DNA from: Marisa cornuarietis
Lineage: Eukaryota; Mollusca; Gastropoda; Architaenioglossa; Ampullariidae
NCBI GenBank assembly: GCA_004794655.1
Contig: SMMW01000524.1
Location: 124,001-188,000, forward strand
Reading direction: 5' to 3'
Length of the DNA stretch: 64,000 nucleotides
Shown: positions 44,901 through 52,359 of the stretch, piece after piece
Layout of the letters: each line of letters opens with the position of its first letter
How positions within the stretch are numbered: position 1 is the first letter of the stretch
Position numbers and translations under genes: made by a program
The notes under the pieces: generated by a model
Databases searched by the model: none
Seen by the model: the letters and a program-made list of their open reading frames with translations, nothing else
Told to the model about the DNA's origin: nothing

Positions 44901-47799
44901 TCCAAAAAAAAAAAAAAGAAAATTAGGCCGTAACATTCCTAACACTTCACATGGTACTTTTCTGAGTACAGACTGGAAATAATGAAATAAATGGCAGTGA
45001 AAGTTTGCAAAAGAAAAATTTGATTACTTCCAAAGGGTATGATAATTTTATCTTCTCCTTGATTTAGTGACCGCAGTTCGGTGTTGTAGGCTGTGCATAT
45101 GTAGCGATTTTCGTTCTGTTTATCTTCCTCCAAAACATAGATGAAATACAGGTTTCCTGTTATTGAAAAAAAAATCAAGAGTTCTTCAACGAATAAGAAA
45201 TGCATCTACAGTCTTAAGAAAGTTTAAATAATTTTTACAAAGTGCATTGCAGTTATAGTATTGTAACAGCTAGGGTAGACAGGGGCAGCTTAATTGCCTA
45301 GTCTCACCACAGCAACAAACACAATTCATCACTGTCATGGTGCTTTTACTCTTACGGTGGTTGCTGATTCCGGCTAAGGCGAATCATGCACATCATACAG
45401 TAAACACCCTCGATGAGTCGTACATTTAGCTTTCACATCTGCGCTGTCTCCTTGCGTTCTGTCTCTGATCTCTTCCCCCACCCTGACATCCCACTTTTCT
45501 CCAAAACATACCCGCATACCCCAATCCGTCACTAGGCGACCCCTCGCACTCTCCTTCGGTCATGGGGTCGTTGCCCGGTCTCCACTTCCCCCCCCCCCAC
45601 CGCCAAACCCGTACCTGTTGCCTTTCCCTATCTGTGCGTGCAGGTGTGTGTGCGCATGTGTACCATGTTCTATACTACTATTTAGTATAGTATGAAAAGT
45701 CTGTCTCTCCAGTGGCTTGATTGCTATGATTATCAAAACAACATGACATATTCTGACATTTGATAGATGTAGTAATGATGCAAATTCAGAACTTAATGTA
45801 ATGAAACTATTTTCATAACCATTATGATAATTACTTATGACAAAATATGAAACAGCCTATTGATGCTGTGAAACATAAAATGACAAAATATAATCTTTTT
45901 TGAACACTTAGCCAGCTATTCTTACCATTGTAGTCCATTGTGATACGCTCATTTTCTTCAAATTTCTTGAATTCGTCTTCGTTGTTGTCATTACCATTAC
46001 GCTCATCATCTGAGGGATTCAAAATCCACCAGGTGGTAGCTTTTGGAACACTGTTTGGAGGGTTACAGGTCAGCTTCAAGCTATGACCCAGAGTGACCTT
46101 CTTGATCTCTGGTTCAGTCACCTGGGGGAAGTTTTCAATAAAGAGTTTCAACAGTTTTGTTTTGATGGACAGTGACACACCACACGGATTCTGGACCCTA
46201 CACTGATAGACCCCAGCATCAGCTTCAGTAGCCTCAGGAATGGATATGCTTCCCTGTCCAGGAGCAACAGATATCCGAGCCTTATTTTCTTCTGAGTTAA
46301 GGTCAAGAACTTCGCCATCCTTTAGCCAGGAATATCTGTAAAGAAGCAACAGAAAGAGGAATTTTAATGCTTATTGACAGCATATATAGTTTTCATGTAA
46401 TAATTTAACCAGTTTTTCAGATGCAGTAAGTAAATTTGTTATGATTTCTTAGATGCTGAATATTTCAAAATTAAACATAAACTGACTGGTTAGAGTATCT
46501 GAAAGGTCTCAAATCTAGAGATACATATGGGTGGCATAACGTGAAATCTGAACCCTAAGCCTTGCAATTTTCACTGGACTGGTAACAAGAGATTTACCAC
46601 TGCACAACCTGATAACACATGTAATTTAAAACATATTCATACACATTACATTCCATGAATTATTCATGTATCTTAAAACAATGTCTGACAATGAACGCAG
46701 TGGGAAAAAAAAGTTACAAAAATAATAAATATTAATGCAAAACAACCCCTGCCACAAAAAACATCATTTTCAATGGCTTTTTTGTAACCTTGAATAAAAT
46801 AATCAGGTGCACATTTGTTCCCTGTTCAAACAGTCCCAAATGTATCGGGCTTTTCTTATCCCTCAAAGATGGGGATTAAAATCAATTTACAATGTTGACA
46901 AAAGGGCTAAATTCATATTTGATTCTTATTTCAGAGCCATGGGCATACATACAGGCAGACATGTATACCCATACATCCATCCACCCACCCTTCCACACAC
47001 ACACACACACACACACAAATGCATTTGATAAAAAAAAATCTGCAAATCTTACACCAGTGTCTGATTTCCTTGAGCTATGCAAGGGAGATCCACTTTACCA
47101 TTTATCGGAAAATACAAAGTCATTTTTGCCTGTGTAGTAATGGCTGGTGGCAGACAATCTGCAAAAGACATGCATATACAAAAACATGAGTGTGCAGATA
47201 TTTTTTACATATGCAGCTCTACACACAAAGCAACAAAGAAAGATTTTTTTACATATGCAGCTCTACAGTGCATCAATGAAAAATAACCATCTACTCTCCT
47301 TATGCTTAAATCAGGTTGCTAGACAAACATATTTTAAAAAGTAACTGGTCAGTCATCATTTATTGTTTTTAGTGGATGAATCACTGACGAGATTACTGTG
47401 GCAAAAAAAGGTGCTTAAGTGTATCCATCTTGCGATGTTTTTTATGAATACAGAAATAATCATGAAAAAACCAGATTAGTCAAAACAAAATATGTAATGT
47501 GATGCAATAAACTGAAGTATGAAAAAAGATTTTGAAGTATTAAAATATATTTTAAAGATCTTTAAAATGCAGATTTTTAGATTACAAATTGTAGACTGGA
47601 CTTTTTAATATTACATTTATCGCATGTTAATGATGTTTTTGATTAGAAGAAGTAATTTAGAAACATTATGTTGACAAAATGTTTTGGTGTTCCAATTAAA
47701 ACAGCATAAAGTCTACTTACTATGTATCTGTGCTCCATTGACTGCTGTCAAGAGACAGACAGACAGGACAAGTAGCAGGGGTAATATCCAGACCTTCAT
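15639..47799 (-). CDS. Nrg: Neuroglian / L1CAM-type neural cell adhesion molecule, 24 coding exons
   Basis: Homophilic adhesion receptor of the L1 family, working at the neuronal and glial surface in axon guidance, fasciculation and junctions, and linked to the spectrin cytoskeleton through ankyrin. Exon lengths sum to 3834 nt with every phase matching, giving 1277 residues, close to the roughly 1240-1300 of insect neuroglians. Approximate order: signal peptide 1-23; Ig1 30-125, Ig2 130-236, Ig3 240-335, Ig4 336-427, Ig5 428-517, Ig6 518-611; FnIII 612-710, 711-814, 815-940, 941-1042, 1043-1146; membrane helix 1157-1179; basic KRNRG stop-transfer; tail to 1277 with SFIGQYG (ankyrin-binding) and C-terminus SSIV. 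Six Ig plus five FnIII plus FIGQY separates it from contactin, NCAM and Dscam. Symbol follows insect usage. Introns hold many dead transposons. Confidence 0.93.
16229..16301 (+). repeat. Perfect short tandem duplication in a neuroglian intron
   Basis: The 29-base unit built on gcattgcaggtctctctgac and acaaatat occurs twice head to tail between exons 23 and 24. Confidence 0.85.
16422..16482 (-). CDS. Nrg: Neuroglian exon 23 (cytoplasmic linker, 61 nt)
   Basis: Encodes PPEKDTTDETPGHFNEMAK, a short acidic linker. Acceptor gttatag, donor AG|GTATGA. Its position and size suit a regulated cytoplasmic exon, but its phases (1 in, 2 out) mean skipping would shift the frame. Confidence 0.85.
16690..16815 (-). 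CDS. Nrg: Neuroglian exon 22 (transmembrane helix)
   Basis: Encodes WWFIGMMVAIAILILILIIV then CIV and the basic KRNRG stop-transfer. KRNRG(G)KY is the juxtamembrane FERM/ERM-binding motif in neuroglian and L1. Acceptor gttgcag, donor T|GTAAGT. Confidence 0.95.
21056..21082 (-). CDS. Nrg: Candidate neuroglian microexon (27 nt, optional)
   Basis: Between exons 21 and 22 a 27-nt stretch is flanked by acceptor ttttTCAG and donor ACAG|GTATTT. It is phase 1 on both sides, as the flanking exons require, and would insert DDKAVRRDT just outside the membrane. Including or skipping it keeps the frame, so it is probably a cassette exon. Seen only by splice-site pattern and phase. Confidence 0.55.
22425..22660 (+). 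repeat. tRNA-derived SINE-like copy B
   Basis: Head gccaagtggctagagcacag (RNA polymerase III box A-like), then AATGGGTACCTGACCC, an AAGG-rich part and GGCAGACACC. Same order as copies at 4.74 and 23.73 kb. Confidence 0.55.
23725..23905 (+). repeat. tRNA-derived SINE-like copy C
   Basis: Contains CTAGAGCAGAGGACTGC followed by TAATGGGTACCTGATTCA and an AGGAAAAGG stretch, matching copy B in order and spacing but more decayed. Confidence 0.5.
24105..24320 (+). repeat. Degenerate minisatellite, about 18-24 bp units
   Basis: Successive variants of GTGAACAGTGGCATGTATGT and TGTGAGCAGTTGTATGTGTG, roughly ten units, within the neuroglian intron; followed by a TA dinucleotide run at 24476-24493. Confidence 0.75.
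24816..25001 (-). CDS. Nrg: Neuroglian exon 21 (rest of FnIII 5)
   Basis: Encodes GKWEREQHGATEHFWLTLEK then TYEVRVVSMLN and FTTTG. The phase-correct donor is ATAG|GCAAGT, a GC donor with otherwise perfect consensus; the nearest GT (GTAGAT, four bases on) would put the membrane exon out of frame. Confidence 0.88.
25459..25584 (-). CDS. Nrg: Neuroglian exon 20 (FnIII 5, first part)
   Basis: Encodes LAFPEIKDIETGDYRANITW and TGSKYYLEYRKLG. Acceptor acctgcag, donor G|GTAAGC. Confidence 0.9.
25954..26136 (-). CDS. Nrg: Neuroglian exon 19 (rest of FnIII 4)
   Basis: Encodes ATIENLAANSLYRLYVWAKT then AKGQGREYF, strands E-G. Acceptor gttttccag, donor A|GTGAGC. Confidence 0.92.
26137..29389. other. 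Neuroglian intron 18, no further feature
   Basis: 3.2-kb AT-rich intron. Apart from the tandem repeats near 26.9 kb I see no gene, RNA or recognisable transposon. Confidence 0.7.
26822..26990 (+). repeat. 28-bp tandem repeat (3 units) and CT/CA microsatellite
   Basis: Three units of gaggttttgttatattgctg plus TACATGTA, then a (CT)n run and a (CA)n run at about 26912-26953 and a C run near 26972. Lies in the intron between neuroglian exons 18 and 19. Confidence 0.85.
29390..29512 (-). CDS. Nrg: Neuroglian exon 18 (FnIII 4, first part)
   Basis: Encodes FLLEWGPPIEKNGIITGYGI, the B-C region WxPPxExNGxIxGY diagnostic of FnIII repeats in adhesion receptors. Acceptor aaccacag, donor A|GTGAGT. Confidence 0.94.
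29801..30047 (-). CDS. Nrg: Neuroglian exon 17 (rest of FnIII 3)
   Basis: Starts IRYWKKDRKED, continuing GYK from exon 16, then VSNLPSYSEIEAEVVVINTY and FTTPEG. Acceptor gttttcag, donor G|GTGAGT. Confidence 0.94.
30086..31790. mobile_element. DNA transposon-like element with long terminal inverted repeats
   Basis: The left arm (about 30118-30300) and right arm (about 31612-31764) are inverted copies for about 160 bases, including ATGACATGACT(A/T)TATGGAG, ACCTCAAATCCAGCTGTCC and ACTCCAGTTTTTC. The outer end continues ACCA(A/G)ATGACATG. The left side holds a smaller palindromic unit (30086-30378) with its own ends GGTAGTAAAATTT...CTTACCA, and a fourth copy of the end motif starts near 30400. 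No transposase is recognisable, so it is non-autonomous or decayed. Lies in the intron between neuroglian exons 16 and 17. Confidence 0.75.
32297..32427 (-). CDS. Nrg: Neuroglian exon 16 (FnIII 3, first part)
   Basis: Encodes PQNFELDPDVPVTATSAGFR then WDPVD and IRGEFKGYK. The xGEFxGYKIxYW motif split over this and the next exon is characteristic of L1-family FnIII 3. Acceptor cattacag, donor AAG|GTTCTA. Confidence 0.93.
32697..34215 (-). mobile_element. 5'-truncated L2/CR1-like LINE with reverse transcriptase core and 3' tail
   Basis: Minus strand. RT blocks LLDLSAAFDTIDHSLLLHR (about 34110-34165), CGVPQGSVLGPVLFILY (about 33950) and SYADDMQLYSS (about 33860) are clear, then LSQLDYCNSLLAGCPSSLIQ and the PFHIRHLPTTESFK tail (33000-33480). 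The 3' end is an A/T-rich UTR finishing in a TTATTA microsatellite at 32697-32720. A 39-bp tandem repeat at about 33532-33625 and frameshifts separate the RT core from the tail. The 5' part, including endonuclease, is missing. Lies in the intron between exons 15 and 16, same strand as the host gene. Confidence 0.88.
34648..34879 (-). CDS. Nrg: Neuroglian exon 15 (rest of FnIII 2)
   Basis: Encodes PMPKIEHNGEDFQYIITWQ, and VYKPYTVTVSAKNAKGEP. L1 proteins have the same NGPGFxYxVxW order here. Acceptor attaatag, donor G|GTGAGT. Confidence 0.92.
34880..36180. other. Neuroglian intron 14, mostly featureless
   Basis: Contains a diverged direct repeat (about 35450-35510 and 35560-35625, both with CACTCGA and AGCCACT...GCA blocks). 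No gene or known element seen. Confidence 0.6.
36181..36373 (-). CDS. Nrg: Neuroglian exon 14 (FnIII 1 end, FnIII 2 start)
   Basis: Encodes PLRPWASYTFRVRAMNGIGI, the strand E-F of FnIII 1, then CQTPEARPPRHPDGVQ and YLVIEWE, beginning FnIII 2. Donor GAA|GTTAGT. Confidence 0.92.
36670..36853 (-). CDS. Nrg: Neuroglian exon 13 (FnIII domain 1, first part)
   Basis: Encodes PPDPPYNVSVV, DADLAWEFADSS, RFIVEYNNSNDPDNW: the A, B and C strands of the first fibronectin III domain, with the usual PxxP start and W in strand B. Acceptor ttgaacag, donor AG|GTAACA. Confidence 0.92.
37453..37576 (-). CDS. Nrg: Neuroglian exon 12 (second half of Ig6)
   Basis: Encodes IEDEDLYIAQTTSKDTGTYT followed by CVADNQLDS, closing the sixth and last Ig domain. 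Acceptor gtgtccag, donor G|GTAGAT. Confidence 0.92.
37883..38040 (-). CDS. Nrg: Neuroglian exon 11 (first half of Ig6)
   Basis: Encodes TTIVSKPVDDQVSYGDEAHF then RCVAKTDP and RYYWLKNGERL. Acceptor ccttcag, donor AGG|GTAAGC. Confidence 0.92.
38359..38449 (-). CDS. Nrg: Neuroglian exon 10 (end of Ig5)
   Basis: Encodes MVEEGDSGQYTCIAINRFGQ, the D-x-G-x-Y-x-C turn of Ig5. Donor AGAG|GTTTGA is weak after the GT but phase-correct. Confidence 0.92.
38820..38839 (+). repeat. CA microsatellite
   Basis: About nine CA dinucleotides in the intron between neuroglian exons 9 and 10. Similar runs occur at about 921-938, 46996-47018 and 48080-48094. Confidence 0.9.
38913..39091 (-). CDS. Nrg: Neuroglian exon 9 (most of Ig5)
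   Basis: Encodes NVTIPCQVTGKPKPSVVWYK and MDNGDLHVA. Acceptor ttaaccag, donor GCT|GTGAGT, phase 0. Confidence 0.93.
39304..39447 (-). CDS. Nrg: Neuroglian exon 8 (second half of Ig4)
   Basis: Encodes DSQVIQCNVSNVFGYRWADV, nearly the same as the QVIQCNVSN(K/V)HGY motif of insect neuroglian; this is one of the strongest family signatures in the gene. Acceptor attttag, donor G|GTAAGT. Confidence 0.95.
40135..40575 (-). mobile_element. L2/CR1-like LINE 3' fragment nested in another LINE
   Basis: On the minus strand it ends with an AATAATAATAAT tail (40135-40145) preceded by a UTR like that at 32.7 kb (TTTATACAGCACATTTCTC). Inside is DSAYCDCSIFFAGFP, corresponding to the QLDYCNSLLAGCP block of the LINE at 33 kb. 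Confidence 0.65.
41214..42490. mobile_element. Unidentified 1.3-kb insertion splitting the LINE
   Basis: Interrupts the LINE linker sequence. Its ends are imperfect inverted repeats: GGGGACTAG at the left and, reverse-complemented, GGGGACCAG at the right. No transposase frame is seen. It contains a tRNA-like segment at 41860-41930. Target duplication not visible. Confidence 0.4.
41860..41930 (+). repeat. tRNA-like RNA polymerase III promoter (SINE head or tRNA pseudogene)
   Basis: TAGTGGTTACG fits box A and, about 40 bases on, GTTCGAATCC fits box B, with a T-rich stretch after it. Acceptor and T stems do not pair properly, so it is not called a functional tRNA. Confidence 0.45.
43193..43324 (-). 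CDS. Nrg: Neuroglian exon 7 (first half of Ig4)
   Basis: Encodes LPKWTKMPQDMEVGVEDNV, TIFCDAEGDPQPDIQWYING. PxPxIxWYxNG is the expected C strand of an L1-family Ig. Acceptor tgtctcag, donor GAGA|GTGAGT. Confidence 0.93.
43631..43824 (-). CDS. Nrg: Neuroglian exon 6 (second half of Ig3)
   Basis: Encodes PAPTVSWRRVG, EFSIKNVKPEDAGMYECSGR and TFTLTVK, a complete C-strand to G-strand half of an Ig domain. Acceptor tttttaag, donor AAAT|GTAATA. Confidence 0.9.
44074..44213. mobile_element. 140-bp MITE with 14-bp perfect inverted ends
   Basis: Ends CAGTGGCATAGGAA and TTCCTATGCCACTG are perfect inverted repeats, each flanked by TA (44072-44073 and 44214-44215), suggesting a TA target. Non-coding. 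Lies in the intron between neuroglian exons 4... and 6, 165 bases left of exon 5. Confidence 0.8.
44380..44482 (-). CDS. Nrg: Neuroglian exon 5 (first half of Ig3)
   Basis: Encodes MTWHSPAEVVALEGERAKFK then C with the first Ig3 cysteine. Donor TA|GTGGGT is non-optimal but required by phase, joining to C to give the GYPAPTVSW motif. Confidence 0.84.
45028..45156 (-). CDS. Nrg: Neuroglian exon 4 (second half of Ig2)
   Basis: Encodes GNLYFIYVLEEDKQNENRY followed by ICTAYNT, the F-G strand cysteine of Ig2 seen in L1 proteins as GNLWFSNV...YYACAA. Acceptor aataacag, donor GGAA|GTAATC. Confidence 0.88.
45926..46335 (-). CDS. Nrg: Neuroglian exon 3 (second half of Ig1, first half of Ig2)
   Basis: Largest coding exon, 410 nt. 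Begins YSWLKDGE, with DAGVYQCRVQN closing Ig1, then SLKLTCNPP and TWWILNP opening Ig2. A long acidic, Asn-rich loop (ERNGNDNNEDEF) is seen between the strands. Donor ATG|GTAAGA. Confidence 0.92.
47053..47143 (-). CDS. Nrg: Neuroglian exon 2 (first half of Ig1)
   Basis: Acceptor gccaccag, donor GT|GTAAGA. Encodes VDLPCIAQGNQTLV with the first Ig1 cysteine and an N-glycosylation site (NQT). An alternative acceptor 14 bases inside would break the frame, so this one was chosen. Confidence 0.82.
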
Positions 47800-47886
47800 G
47801 GCTTTGCAATTGTAGTACCACACAGTTGCCAATTTGGATGTGGACACTACATTCAACTGAATCACTGGAATCTACGATAACACGCC
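47721..47886 (-). CDS. Nrg: Neuroglian exon 1 (5' UTR plus start codon and signal peptide)
   Basis: Acceptor gtgtttcag at 47887 shows a further upstream noncoding exon. UTR is 47800-47886; ATG at 47797-47799 opens a classic signal peptide, MKVWILPLLLVLSVCLLTAV, with likely cleavage after AVNG or nearby. Donor A|GTAAGT, phase 1. The next exon joins in frame. Confidence 0.85.
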
Positions 47887-50036
47887 TGAAACACAAGCAT
47901 AAAACAAATCATTGTGAAATCAGTAAAAATTGATAAAAAAATGTGTTCATGTAGATAATCATAGATAAATATGTGCACTCCCCAAAACAGTTGTCAAAAG
48001 TGGCCCTGATACATTCAAGCAGAAAGTGTCAGGCAGACATGAGACAAAACCTGATGTTCAATGATAAACGCAGATCATCACACACACACACACAACTTAC
48101 AAAAGACATGGAAGAAGAAGCATAGCAAAGGTTTCTTAACAATCATTAGTGCAGAAGCATTTCATGATAAACAGTAATACAGGAAAGCAGCAGAAAGGAA
48201 TAATTATTAAAATTGTTTTATTAAAAAAGGTAGCATTATATTCCAACAGACAGAATATTGCAAATACTGCAGATGTTGCCTTTTGGAAGATGTACCATGG
48301 AATAATCTAAGAACTAAATATAGGACAACATTTCTGGTATGCATGGTTTCTATAGCAACTAGTTCTTATGCTTTTCTCACACACAAAGAACTCTCTGCCA
48401 GCAGCAGACTCTCAATCTCTCTCTTGTGCTCTGTGTGTGTAAGAGAGTGAGATCTTCATTTTCTAGGAAACCTAATAACTTAGTCCATTGTATAGGTATA
48501 AATATGTATCTTGAAGGGCAATGCTGGTAGAATGTGAGTGCATGCAATCAGAATGATCTTGTAGCTGATAAGAATTTAAAAACAAAACATACTGTTCACT
48601 CATTTATACCTAAAACTCATTGTACTCATAATTACATATACATGCACACTGTAGGGATGCCCTTAAATATACAAAGAGACTGCACTAGCTAAAAATACTG
48701 TACAAAGCTAGCACATGCAAGAGCGGGGAGGGGGAGGAGGTATAGAAGGAGAGAAAGAAAGAGGTGGGTGAAGGAGAAAGAGATGAAAACCTCACAGTCC
48801 AAGCAAAAGACTCATTTTTAGGAGCAGCAAGAATATTGGGGGTGGGGGGATCCTGAAGTCACTTTTGTATCAGGAGGCCTAATTCTAGGACTTTCTGATG
48901 AGGTTACTAAAAGGTTACAACCACTAACGCTGACCTGTCTCCTGTGGGTCCATCCTGAACAAACCTAATCTGCTGCTTCACTTCACGTCAGTAGATAGTT
49001 AACTCACATTTACAAGCAATTACTCAGTATCACAGAGGTCACCTCAGGATAGTACAGAATATCATGGCCAGTATAGTTGATCAGGTAAATAGCACGTGGA
49101 ATGAATGAATTGCGGTGACGATTGGTTTGCATACAAGCATCGCATATACCTACAACCAGACCCCAAGAGTGAAAACTCACATCCCAAGACATCATCAGAA
49201 ATAGAGGGGATACAGGATGCCTTCCTAAGGATTTGCTGATGACAGAAAGCTGCCAAGTCCCTCTGCTTGATTCCGGTGATCCTAGAACAGATATTAACAA
49301 TGGAGACAAGACTATTTCTGTTCCAGAGGGAGAGGTTGTGGAACCAAGAGATGAAAGAAAAAGCGACGAGACTTTCAACGAAGGACTGATAGAACCGAGT
49401 GAGGATGACAGAGCTGACAGAGAAAGATTTGTTTCCCTAGGAGGTACAGGCGTTGTTGGCTCTTATGGAGGATCATGTCAGTATTGATGTCCCATTTAAG
49501 CCATGCAGTTATCGACGATGGTACCTAAATATTTGTATGTCTACTACCTCGATGGCATCATCATGGATAGTACTTATCACCCTAAAATCTTTTTTTCCTT
49601 TTTTAGCTGTTTTGAGCTCGCACGTCAATGCTGCCCTCACACTGTCAGCTGTTCTGAGCATTATGCTGAATAAAGATACGACTGATGATGATGTGTTTGT
49701 GACTGTCACACGATGTTACTTGTAGACCACACGGTGTAGAAATCGTCGATGCTGCATATCTGGTGCTTGGTCTACCAGCAGTCGTAGTTTGGTTTTTTTT
49801 TAACATCTCGTGGTTTTGTGTAGTAAGATTTTGAAATGTTTTGATCAAATTCTTGAGTACAGTGTGGGGACAAAGTTCGCACAGCACGTTTGAACAAAGC
49901 AGAGTCCTGTATATACACATCTCTGAACAAAGTTAATCCACTGGAGTTTGCTGCCATTATCTTTAGGATTTCCTTCATGAGTACAAACTAACTCCCTCTG
50001 AGCGTCAAAGAGAACATTCAGCAACAGCACAATGTG
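47887..50036. other. 5' noncoding flank or first intron of neuroglian
   Basis: The acceptor at 47887 means transcription starts further right. A CA run at about 48080 and a purine-rich GGGAGGGGGAGGAGG tract near 48725 are present. No gene seen; the open frame at 49233-49487 has no recognisable match. Confidence 0.55.
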
Positions 50037-50041
50037 TCCTG

Positions 50042-50089
50042 TGTAATGATAAGAGTTATCCCGGAGGGACATCCGGGGCTTTATGTACA
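50042..50089 (+). repeat. 5' LTR fragment of the gypsy element
   Basis: First 48 bases of the LTR (TGTAATGATAAGAG...), the same as 53100-53147. The rest of the LTR, the primer binding site and the front of gag are absent. Confidence 0.92.
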
Positions 50090-50418
50090 ATTAAAGGCAG
50101 ATTTAACACTGCAAGACGCCATCTTGCTTGCCCGCCAATACGAACAAGTGAAAGCACAGCTTTCCGACCAGCGTCGCACAAATGTGGACGTAGTACAATC
50201 CAAGAAAAGTGTCGCTAGTACTAGTAGTCAGTGCAAAGGTGCAACTGGCAATTCACGCGGCTTCAGTGGTCGACGTCGTGGTAGAACAGAAAGGAGCGAC
50301 CCTGCATCGTCAGTAGTTAAGCTGTACTCGTTGTGGCAGGTGGCACGGTAGCTCATGTGTTTGCCCAGCTCAGGGAAAGAAGTGTAACAAGTGTGGTAGG
50401 CTTGGACACTTTGCTACA
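50090..50418 (+). pseudogene. Gypsy gag remnant with two zinc knuckles
   Basis: Front frame to about 50320 gives DLTLQDAILLARQYEQVKAQ, a typical end of gypsy capsid. A frameshift near 50318-50325 moves to the next frame, where two CCHC-like knuckles follow: CTRCGRWHGSSC and CNKCGRLGHFATVC. The N-terminal capsid is deleted. Confidence 0.82.
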
Positions 50419-52359
50419 GTGTGCAGAACAAAGTTAGTGCAGGCACTTGAAGAAAAACAAGTAAAGGAACATTTTGTAGGGACTTTGTGCAGTGACAGTA
50501 GAGAACCACCATGGACAACTGTACTACAGTTTGGCGGTTGTGATGTCAAGTTCAAAATTGACACAGGGGCAGATGTTTCTGTCATCTCATCAACACAGTT
50601 CAAAAAGTTGTCACCGCGTCCCAAGCTATTAAAGACCAATGTAGTCCTAAGGAGTGTAGGAGGAGTCCTGAAGTGTGATGGACAGTTCACTACTACAACA
50701 AGAGTTCATGACCAGCTTCATGTACTGAGAGTGTTTGTTTTGCAAGCAACCACTGAAAATCTGCTTAGTAGAGAAGCAGCATCCAGACTAGGTTTAGTGA
50801 AGAAGATAGAGACTGTGAATGCTTTATTTGGTAAACTTGACAAGACACCTGTGCAGTGTCCACCAGTCAAAATCATCTTGAAAGAAAACATTGAGCCATA
50901 CAGTGTTCATGCAGCAAGGAGAATACCAATACCATTGCTGGACAAGGTGAAGGAAGAATTAAAAGAAATGCAGGAAACAGGGATTATAGAGGAAGTAACA
51001 GAGCCAACAGATTGGTGCTCTCCCATTGTGCCAGTAATGAAGAAATCAGGTAGCATACGTATTTGCGTTGACTACAAGAAACTCAATACCGCAGTGAAGC
51101 GAGAGCGGTACACCTTGCCAACACTGGAAGATATCTTACATAAGCACTCTGGATCAGCAGTTTACAGCAAGCTGGATGCAACATCAGGGTTCTATCAGAT
51201 TCCCCTTGATCCAGATTCTGCAAAACTTACTACATTTATCACTCCATGTGGGAGGTATTTCTTCAAGAGATTACCATTTGGCATTTCATCAGCTCCAGAG
51301 ATATTCCAGAGAACCATGGAGACTATCCTAAAGGATGTACCCAATATAATCTGCTATTTTGATGATATCCTTGTTTACAGTGAGAATGAACATGCTCACG
51401 AGAAAAATCTTGAGAGAGTCATGAAAACACTTGCCAGTGCTAACCTGAAACTCAACTATGAGAAATGTGAGCTCAGGAAGCATGAGATTGAATTTTTGGG
51501 TCATAGAATCAGCAAGAATGGAATTTCACCAGACCCAGGAAAGGTTGAAACAATAATTGCCATGCCAGATCCAACTAATGTACCCGAGTTGAGGAGGATG
51601 CTGGGCATGTGCAACTTCTTAGGGCGGTATTTGCCAAGTCTGTCTACAGTACTTCAGCCACTGACGCAACTGCTGGGGAAGGATCGAGAGTGGAGTTGGG
51701 GCTCAATGCAAGTCAAAGCCATGGCTGATGTGAAGAAACTGCTTACTTCAGCACCAACGCTCGCATTCTACGATCCGGTAAAGACTACAATTGTCAGCGC
51801 AGATGCAAGTAGTTATGGCATTGGTGGGGTGTTGCTACAGCAGCATCCTGAAGGTCTCAAAGCAGTGGCATATTGTTCAAGAACATTGACTGCTAGTGAA
51901 TGCAGATATGCACAGATAGAGAAAGAAACACTGGCAGCAGTCTGGGCTTGTGAAAAGTTCAGCAGATACTTGATTGGTCTTGACAATGTTCGACTACAGA
52001 CTGATCACAAACCTATTGTGCCACTAATCAACAATCGTGACTTGCAAGATACTCCTATCAGATGCCAACGCATGTTGATGCGCCTCATGAGATTCAGCAT
52101 CACCGCAGAGTATGTGCCAGGGAAGAAGCTTGTCATTGCAGATGCTCTATCCCGAAGTCCTCAGTTAACCACTGCCGAATCTGATGTTATAACACTTTCA
52201 GAAGATGTTGAGGCATATTTGAGCAGTGTAGACATTTCATGGTCATGTGCAGCTTCAGATAAGCGTCTGAAAGAGATTGCAGAAGAGACAAGAAAAGACA
52301 GATTCAAGCAGCAATTCGCTACACTAATGAAGGCTGGCCAAAATACATTACAGATGTAG
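50419..52359 (+). CDS. Gypsy pol: protease, reverse transcriptase, RNase H
   Basis: A 646-residue open frame; the start given is only the end of the preceding open stretch, since the zinc knuckles are in the same frame. Aspartic protease FKIDTGADVSVIS at about residues 47-60; RT with the LDATSGFYQIPL block and the YFDDILVYS catalytic motif (51355-51380); RNase H with the SADASSYGIGGVLLQQ motif and TDHKPI. The frame ends at a TAG at 52357, just after RNase H, because of a frameshift near 52338, where GWPKYITDVED continues in another frame. All catalytic RT residues seen look intact. Confidence 0.93.
   Translation: MCRTKLVQALEEKQVKEHFVGTLCSDSREPPWTTVLQFGGCDVKFKIDTGADVSVISSTQFKKLSPRPKLLKTNVVLRSVGGVLKCDGQFTTTTRVHDQLHVLRVFVLQATTENLLSREAASRLGLVKKIETVNALFGKLDKTPVQCPPVKIILKENIEPYSVHAARRIPIPLLDKVKEELKEMQETGIIEEVTEPTDWCSPIVPVMKKSGSIRICVDYKKLNTAVKRERYTLPTLEDILHKHSGSAVYSKLDATSGFYQIPLDPDSAKLTTFITPCGRYFFKRLPFGISSAPEIFQRTMETILKDVPNIICYFDDILVYSENEHAHEKNLERVMKTLASANLKLNYEKCELRKHEIEFLGHRISKNGISPDPGKVETIIAMPDPTNVPELRRMLGMCNFLGRYLPSLSTVLQPLTQLLGKDREWSWGSMQVKAMADVKKLLTSAPTLAFYDPVKTTIVSADASSYGIGGVLLQQHPEGLKAVAYCSRTLTASECRYAQIEKETLAAVWACEKFSRYLIGLDNVRLQTDHKPIVPLINNRDLQDTPIRCQRMLMRLMRFSITAEYVPGKKLVIADALSRSPQLTTAESDVITLSEDVEAYLSSVDISWSCAASDKRLKEIAEETRKDRFKQQFATLMKAGQNTLQM

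Noticed and set aside
47053..47129. Acceptor ctacacag at 47130 for neuroglian exon 2
   Set aside because: It would shift the frame from the signal-peptide exon into an early stop; the acceptor at 47144 keeps the frame and the Ig1 cysteine.
50034..50351. Start of the gag frame taken as a gene with its own ATG at 50034
   Set aside because: The first codons lie in the target duplication and LTR; the frame is accidental across a deletion junction.
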